Positions 17,101 through 23,542 of a stretch of 23,542 nt of DNA are shown one piece after another. Each line of letters begins with the position of its first letter. Position 1 is the first letter of the stretch. Where the stretch lies: NCBI GenBank assembly GCA_001179505.1, contig CDMY01000758.1, forward strand, positions 1 through 23,542, written 5' to 3'. Both the position numbers and the translations under genes were made by a program. The notes under the pieces were generated by a model that ran no database searches, was not told the DNA's origin, and saw nothing but the letters and a program-made list of their open reading frames with translations. The stretch is from Vitrella brassicaformis. Taxonomy: Eukaryota > Sar > Vitrellaceae.

Positions 17101-18135
17101 CTGCTCACCAAGCTCCGCAAGATCTGACCACACGAGACACAATATAGAAAGACAATGAGACAAGGCTCTCAATGTTGTATCGATGCATGTATGCAGGCTG
17201 GTCACTGTAGTAGATCCTTACACATAGCAATAGAAAGAGCACGTAGACATAGTAAAAGGAACACGTAACGACAAAGACACGTAGCGTTCGAGACCACGAC
17301 AAACACTTGTATATTAAGCATGTACGTTCGAGACCACGACAAACACTTGTATATTAAGCATGTACTCAAAACACTGCAAGTATGAAAGACTGACAAGGGG
17401 GGGGGAAGACACAGTGCTGACTTGTGTTTCATCCTGTGCACCTCAGCGAGCTCACCGAAGCTCGCCGTCTCTTCGTTATGCTTTAATAAGCGTTGCTCGT
17501 TTGTTTCCCTTTCCTTGCTTGCAGTGTCTTTGTTGAGGCTCGAACGAGCGCCGTTGTCCATTGAAATCTTTCTAGACGTCCATTGAAACACAATCGGCAA
17601 CGTGCCATAAAATCAGACATGGTTACAGTGTTTATTCGACAGACACCCGGCCACTACAAATCATTTCGATGTATTGCAGACCGTCAGACTCTGCCTGCCG
17701 TTGCGCTATGCATTCAATGCTTTCCATCGTAGACTCGCTCGATTCATATCCCTTTTACGCTCGCGCAGGGCTGACTGTGTGTCTAAGGCCGTGCACAGGG
17801 GGCCGTTACCGGACAGACTGCCTTTCGTCCAGCTTTGACTTAATGGACGTGTGAGCGACTCTGAAGCACGTCAACAAATGGATCTCGATATGTCGTTTTG
17901 CAGTATCACAAGCTTGTAGCAAAATCGTGCGGATAAGGTCCATATCCGGCTGTTCTACGAAGTTCTCAGTAATGTCTCCATTCCTATTTATTTATTGCCT
18001 ATTGCTTGCATACCCTTAGCTCCCACCCACGGCACGTGTCGAGGAAAGACGAAGGAAGTCAAAACACAAACTCACGCGAAAAAACCAAAAGCAGGGCAGC
18101 GGGCAACCACGCATATTCGTGCGCTTCTAGACTCG
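17101..18135. other. Intergenic and 3' flank of the sulfotransferase gene
   Basis: No gene is supported. A minus-strand open stretch at about 17410-17600 reads as a hydrophilic peptide (RKISMDNGARSSLNKDTASK) but has no recognisable splice context or family. The region holds the 40-bp tandem repeat at 17285-17364 and is less GC-rich than the genes around it. Confidence 0.4.
17285..17364. repeat. Perfect 2 x 40-bp tandem repeat
   Basis: CGTTCGAGACCACGACAAAC and the next 20 bases occur twice without a mismatch (17285-17324, 17325-17364), between sequences rich in ACGTA-like words. Confidence 0.95.
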
Positions 18136-20873
18136 TTACCAGACCATGTCCTTACCATAGCACCTTCCTACAGGACACTCTGAAAATGGCAAAACAGGCA
18201 ACTTTGTACAAACGGCTGGGTCCTGACAGACGAGATTGAGAGCACGGACGCCAGAGTAGCTCGTCGAATACCGCCAGGCGCGGAGACTGTTCCCAGTGTC
18301 GGGACAAACCTTGTTGGTTTCCCTGACAATCAGGATCCACGACACAGGCAGTAAGGGGTAAGGTAACGTGAGTGGAGTGCATGTGTGACAGTAGAGATGC
18401 ATCGTTATGTTTGTGTAGGGAGTGTTTAATGCACTTGCTTTCTTTTATCTGACTGACTGATCACTCACCCCTTGGAGGCTGAGACGTCAATCGAACGTGG
18501 AGACGCATAGAAGATCAAATATTTGGATCCCGGAAGCCTCTGGCAGGATGAAACGATATCTGCCCGGTCGAAGTCGTACTGAAAGACCTGCTCAGTGTTT
18601 TCTACCCAACGACTCGGATCTCCGTAGCTGGTTCCGCATACTCTGGGTACTACGAATTCCTGAAAAAGGAGAGAAATACAAATACATCCGAATGCATCCG
18701 ATATCCAGCACCCCTCCATGCCCTACCTGGCAACAGCTTCCCTCCGCCCAACATCCATTGTTGAAGACGATTATGTTGCGGGTTGGCGACACGTCATATC
18801 TCGCCTCCTTGATGGCACCCAGCAAAGTTGAACTGAAGCGAATGTCATTGAAGCTCCACTTGGCACTGTGGCTGCTGTAGAGGACGCGATTAGCGTCAAA
18901 CGGGTCCGCGCGATAGTTGAAGGGACGGCCATAACGGAACAGAAAATCGCCTTTGGCCGTCGCTGCCTCGGCGGTGCTGATGGAGTGGTCGATTATGTAG
19001 ATTTCGCTTGTGTGACTGATGAGACAGAACATAAGAGCAGTAAAAGGACAGCATAGAAGAGACAAAGCGTGACGCTCTCACCGGGACGATATCATGATCT
19101 GGTCCAGCTCCTCGTTGTAGTCGAGTGAGTTCCAGTGAAGCCAGTCCACTGAAACTGAAAAGCTTATGTCCCTCGCTGTCACGGGCGGGATGTTGACATC
19201 GAGTCTGTAGTAGTAGTCGTCTGGATGGTCGCAGTAAGGAACTGACATAACCAACAGCAGCAGGCACAGCATCCATTTCTCTATGTCCATGAATGTGTGT
19301 GGGGGGTGTTTTACGTGTGTGTGCGTGTGTGTGGTGTACCGTAATTGTCCTTTGTCCTATCGAAGTCCTGGACCACAAGAGCGATACAGAGACAAAGGGG
19401 GAAGCCACACACTTACCTGGATAAGGTGGTCCCACATTCTCCAACCTGCCAGTGCACGACAGAATTTAATGATGGCAGACAGCATGATTTACACATGTCG
19501 TGCATCATATACTTACGCCACACTTCCTTTGCGGAGTTCTTGCCGACCGGCGTGACCTCAACGATCTCCTCCGTCAGCAGATACCCCGACTTGTTTTGGT
19601 TGTCTGGTATGTCTCGTGCAGGATCGCGGCCGGCCTGAATGGCCTCAGCGTAGTCCTTGACGACCCACAGGAGGTACAAGATGTTGCCGTTCGGCAGCCC
19701 AATTGTCTCGTGGTGCTGAATGGCAATGCGTCCTCTCTCGAATTTCGTGGTGTTAAAGTCCCACACGACCTGAGCCATGTACACGCATCCCTCACTCACT
19801 CAAATCATCCATCGATACATCTTGCGTACGGTGCTGTCTTGATCGATGAGCTGGAGAATCCCAGCGCGTCCGCCGTACGGAAACCACGGATCAGCGCGGA
19901 GCCCGGGTCTAGTTGGATCACTCGCACTTCGGAGGGCCAAACCATTCCTCAAAATGGAGGTCGCACCTGCCGCGGTGCCTCCGCTTTTCGTATCAGTGAT
20001 GTTGTACGTCTTGGCGATGCACAAATTCGAGTCATAGAGATATGCGACATTGACGCCATTGGGCGCCCACAGGGTCAGCTGGTCCATATGTCTCCCTCGC
20101 ATCTTGTCTAGAGGTCTGGTGTTCTCGAGGACCGATAGTACTGAAACCCACACAGTCAGCCATTTCATGTGTGCCAGTCCCATGACATATGCGGTCATCT
20201 CTGTGCATGACTGACCACCTGATGATGTGTTGGAGGTGAGGTTGCCCTGATGCACGGAAGTATCCACGTCATCTGTGCCATCGGCACGCGACGAAGTCAC
20301 GTGTCGGCGCCTCGGCGCGTGCCGGCGGACGGTGTTGCCTTGGGATACGGGCCCGGCCGAGGCGGAGCCTATGAGAAGGGCGACGAGAACCACCAGAATG
20401 GCAATCAGTGGCGTCACGACAAGAAGCTGGCCCCGCACCGACAACACACGAAACAGACCACGGAAGGGACACAGAGATGTGTGTGACGAAGGTGGTGCAC
20501 CACTGAGTGCTTTCACCTGCAGCAGCGGTGCCGATGACTTGTACGGATCCTGGTGCTGCCTTGGGACGAGATCTTCTGTGAGGAGGGAGCCGATAGCCGA
20601 TTTTTTTGGTAAATGTCTCTCTGGGAATCTGTCGGGGCGAGTCGTCCCGTCAAACCGAGACGAGGACAGCCGAGCCCGGACTGACACGCTGCCCCGAATG
20701 CACTTCGTCGTGTCTCCTTCATGCCACGTCCCCCTTTCCCCCCCTCCCGGCGTATCGCTACCGCTGGCTCTGTGTCTTCCTCTTCTGGCAGGTTCCCGCT
20801 TGGATGGGTTTGGTGAGGTGCCGATCGCCGTGGGTTTCAGATATAGTTGCCGACGTTGACAGGATCCACTCAT
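18136..20873 (-). CDS. Membrane-anchored arylsulfotransferase-like protein (ASST family)
   Basis: Ten exons, all in phase: 20517-20873, 20219-20426, 19830-20140, 19517-19769, 19417-19445, 19340-19367, 19082-19241, 18727-19015, 18469-18659, 18136-18322; 670 aa with TAG/TGA-type stop at the left end. Residues about 120-142 (LLVVTPLIAILVVLVALLIG) are a signal anchor, so the enzyme domain should face the lumen or outside. ASST beta-propeller motifs follow: VVWDFN, QHHETIGLPNGNILYL, EVWRWRMWDHLIQ, DWLHWNSLDYNEELDQIMIS, SRHTSEIYIIDHS, SSHSAKW, NIIVFNNGCWAEG, CQRLPGSKYLIFYASP. The His residues in QHHE, WLHWNS, SRHT and SSHSAKW, and the Arg in SSRHT, match positions known as catalytic in bacterial ASST (from memory). 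The family transfers sulfuryl groups between phenolic compounds without PAPS; the substrate here is unknown. The ATG at 20873 is the only one in exon 1 but is not conserved in the duplicate. Confidence 0.85.
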
Positions 20874-21266
20874 AACTCATAACCTTATTTTATTGGGCCT
20901 TCATCTATATGTGCCGAATCATGAAATGCTCGCGCCACATGTCATGATCACTGTAATTAAAGAGTTGCATCTCCTGTACATGAAGATTCACTTGCTGGTC
21001 ACACTCTGTCTGTGTTAGCATCCGGCAATAAGCATATGGTATCAGCTGTGCAACCAGACAAATTAGGGGCGCTTCGAGCTCGTGTCCGGCATAAACCCCG
21101 AAGCAACACAAGTCAAAGATGCAATGGCGTTTTGTCCATAGCTTTTCTTTTCGTGGTGGTCAAAGAGACATGCCTACATTCGAGTCCACGCTGAATTGCC
21201 ATGGACAAACTGTTCAACTGGTGCGTAGACTAGAAAAGTTGACAGCCAGTTGCACTCCAACTGATG
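20366..21266. repeat. Segmental duplication, copy B (no transposon)
   Basis: Direct-orientation partner of 2-832 plus 1239-1264. It holds exon 2 start, intron 1, exon 1 and the upstream flank of the complete sulfotransferase gene. The uninterrupted target of the foldback element is at 21241-21250 (GACAGCCAGT). Confidence 0.9.
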
Positions 21267-21799
21267 AAGTTGTGCGTAGAGCTGTCTTGTATGGAAGCTG
21301 TCCTGGGTTCGCCCTGCACGATGCCGCCGATACACAGAATATATATTATATATCGAGTAAGTGATGCGCGGAATCGGTTCTTGGCAAATGTACAGAAGCC
21401 AGAATGGGGAAGTAGAACAATGAGCGCCCTCTGAGCAACCAAAGCAACAAGCAGCCAACACATGAATACACCATGCACACGACAGCTCAGATCAGTTTCA
21501 CGAAGTGTGCTCTAAGCTGAAAGCTGAGCTGACGGGGGGTGGTTATACAGCCCCAGTTTCCCGGCGACAACCCAACTTTTTTTCTAGAACGTTTTTTCAA
21601 GATCTGTCTTCTGATATCTGTGGAGGGTTTACTGCGAGGAACGACTTTGCTTCGAGCTTTAAATCCGTTAACGCGTTCGCGCGAAAAACGGCGGCAAAAA
21701 CCCGGAAAATCGGTTTTTGGCTGTTTTCTCTCGGGTTTCTGGTGCGCCTGACGCGCAAGTCTGTGTGTGATTGCTCTTTGTGTGCTCTGTCCTCACGCA
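21267..21799. other. Intergenic, nothing recognised
   Basis: No open frame with splice signals or family likeness. A short AAAACCGG-like purine stretch near 21680-21720 recalls the foldback element's motif only loosely. Confidence 0.4.
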
Positions 21800-22560
21800 A
21801 GCTCTGCGTTCCGTGAAACACGAGAACAAGCCACGGAAGGTTGACGCTGCCGTCAACCCAAATCACCACAATTGTGTCAATGCATGATACATGAAGTGCG
21901 CATCGCTTTTCGTTTCGTCAGAAAGAAAAAGGGATCACTGAAAGTTTACACAGCCATGAACCATCAGTCACACAATGCATCGTTCACGGCACAACTGCTT
22001 TACGCTCTCTTCGTACGCAAGCGGTCGTCGCTCTTCGTCCGCGCAAACGGGACCATAGCCGCTGAAAACTTGCTCACCGCCAACTCAATCGCAATGTCCT
22101 TGCACACGCTTCAAGGTCGATCTGGTTGATGAAATATAGGCGCACGGACGCTGCGAGAGACGAGTCTGCTTCTAATCGCCATTGCGCCCTCTCGTTCGGG
22201 TAAAAGGTGGCGAACACTGGTGTCGGTTACACGGAATTCTGCTTTCTCTCGGGACCCTCATTCATTCGATGCAAAAGCATGTATGTCTGATACATCTCGT
22301 CATGCTGTGTCTGCACGCCAGGTGCCACGCCAGCGGCCATCGCCCTGCGCCGTCTTGAGAAAGAGAACCAGCCACCGAATGTTGGCACAGCTGTGGACCT
22401 AAATCGGCACGATTGTGGCAATGCGTGATACATTTCGCTATGCTGTGTTCACACTGCGAGCGGCCACTCCCTCCCCCAAAAAGGAGACTCCACCCGAAGT
22501 TTACACAGTTGTGTCGGACCCAAGCTGGCCATCGAAGATTAACGCAACCGCGAAGCCAGC
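21800..22560. repeat. Degenerate repeats with a unit of about 138 bp
   Basis: Units begin near GATACAT at 21886, 22289 and 22427. Shared words include ATGCTGTGT, AGCGGCCA, GAGAACCAGCCACCGAATGT and ACACAGTTGTGTCGGACC. The segments 21818-21890 and 22360-22433 align over about 70 bp. The last two units are adjacent; the first is separated from them by about 260 bp of unrelated or more diverged sequence. Confidence 0.6.
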
Positions 22561-22574
22561 CGCAGTCAGGATCC

Positions 22575-23084
22575 CTACTGACAGCGAGCTGAAGCAGATA
22601 ACATGCTTTCACGAGAAACAGACTCCTTATCATTCAAACCGGCTGAGGCGGTTCGACGGACTGCACCTTTCTCGACTACATAGAGGCATTCGAGTGGCTG
22701 ATCCATTGAGCAAGCCATGAGAGGGAGGATGCTGCCTCCGTGCTTCGTATACGCGCCGGCCCCGCTGGGAAGCTCTCCAGTGTTGAAACAATCCAGAGCC
22801 TTGAGCAAGCACACGTCCGCGCCGTGACTCTCGGCGCCGCACCTTGAGCATGGTGCCCCGCTCTGCCAAAGGTTGACGCCAGAGCCCCCCGTGCGAATCG
22901 TATTCTCGCTGCTCAGCACCCTAGCCAAAAAGGCCATGGCACTGACAGTGCAACCAATCAAACACAACCTGCCCAAGTCACGCAGACACACAAAGGAAGG
23001 AACACCGACGCCGACGGTGCTTTCAAGCCAAATCACATAACGGACTGCACCGCCGCAGACGTTGGCTCTGGCGGTTGCAGACAT
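22575..23084 (-). CDS. ORF of 169 aa with a CCHC zinc knuckle
   Basis: An ATG at 23084 opens a frame to 22575. Residues about 78-91 are CSRCGAESHGADVC, exactly the C-x2-C-x4-H-x4-C zinc knuckle found in retroelement Gag proteins and some cellular RNA-binding proteins. The N-terminal third is hydrophobic and Cys-rich, and may be partly intronic (a GT-AG choice is possible near 22960). No protease, reverse transcriptase or LTR lies in the remaining window. It overlaps nothing else. It could be a fragment of a mobile element or a small unique gene. Confidence 0.4.
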   Translation of the reverse strand: MSATARANVCGGAVRYVIWLESTVGVGVPSFVCLRDLGRLCLIGCTVSAMAFLARVLSSENTIRTGGSGVNLWQSGAPCSRCGAESHGADVCLLKALDCFNTGELPSGAGAYTKHGGSILPLMACSMDQPLECLYVVEKGAVRRTASAGLNDKESVSRESMLSASARCQ

Positions 23085-23542
23085 TTAAACTGCAACCCCC
23101 CTGTGCAAGCCTCCTCCCCTCATCGCACATTTTATCGCAATTTTTTGAAAACGAAAAATATTTTAAAAATAAATATTGAGGAATTTTAGGAGAATTCCGA
23201 CAAACAAGGAACGCATTTTAAAAGCCGCCAAAGAAAAGGAAGAGAAAATTTAAAAGCTTTGGGTTGCAACCCGTTGAATCACACTTCCTTGCCATGTTCT
23301 TTCCTCGCATACCAATGCCTTTCACACATCGAACTGGATAACACTCGTTTGTATTGACCACACAGTCCATTTGCCTTCACACTTACGCACACACTCGCAC
23401 GCACACATAAGACGGACATAAGATTACATACAACACATACATAATTCATACAGAAACAGCCAGACAGTGTCGGTAGAGGCACCACATTCATTCACAGAGA
23501 CAGACAGTCGAGGACGGTACGTACGTGAACCAATGAATAATT
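23085..23542. other. AT-rich stretch followed by CA/TG-rich sequence
   Basis: About 23125-23260 is strikingly A/T-rich (AAAATATTTTAAAAATAAAT and similar) in a window that is otherwise GC-moderate; it ends at the palindrome GGGTTGCAACCC (23261-23272). Downstream to 23542 are CACACT/CACACAT words and no supported gene. Confidence 0.5.

Noticed and set aside
17285-17364. tRNA-like B box (GTTCGAGACC) in the 40-bp repeat
   Set aside because: No A box, cloverleaf or acceptor stem can be drawn around it.
20876-20895. TATA-like AATAAAATAAGG upstream of the sulfotransferase ATG
   Set aside because: It is only about 10 bp from the ATG and the start codon itself is uncertain, so I cannot call a promoter.

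Overview
This is nuclear DNA from an intron-rich protist, not a bacterium. Genes are cut into many short exons (10 to about 350 nt) separated by GT-AG introns, mostly 55-130 nt, many of which carry CA/TG or tetranucleotide microsatellites. GC is moderate to high. The protein types (a sulfotransferase of the ASST family, and a membrane protein with GCC2/GCC3 cysteine-rich repeats) and the intron style make me think of a chromerid alveolate such as Vitrella; that is an inference from memory, not a proof.

Layout. 1-1264: the 5' end of an arylsulfotransferase-like gene (minus strand) that leaves the window at the left edge, with a 406-bp foldback transposon in its upstream flank. 1747-3522: an unidentified multi-exon minus-strand gene. 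3601-3746: a frameshifted retroelement integrase remnant. 4016-12614: one large minus-strand gene of about 41 exons (about 1,600 aa), whose exons I could join in phase almost throughout. It has a signal peptide, a periplasmic-binding-protein type 1 / GABA-B-receptor-like ligand-binding ectodomain, GCC2/GCC3 cysteine-rich repeats, a polytopic membrane block and an acidic cytoplasmic tail. 12685-16560: a plus-strand block, head-to-head with the receptor, that looks coding but is broken by frameshifts and stops and contains tandem Trp/Gly-rich exon-like repeats and a 30-bp repeat array with an internal inversion. 16612-17100: a frameshifted ubiquitin-like domain. 18136-20873: a complete 10-exon, membrane-anchored arylsulfotransferase-like gene on the minus strand. 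20366-21266 is the partner of the left-edge copy. 21800-23542: degenerate repeats, an ORF with a CCHC zinc knuckle, and an AT-rich stretch.

The two ends of the window are thus direct duplicates about 20.4 kb apart, covering the 5' end and upstream flank of the sulfotransferase gene. The right copy preserves the empty site of the transposon in the left copy. The receptor gene is the most unusual object: a GABA-B-type ligand-binding fold joined to a cysteine-rich, non-7TM polytopic membrane protein. I see no evidence that the receptor and the sulfotransferases work together.
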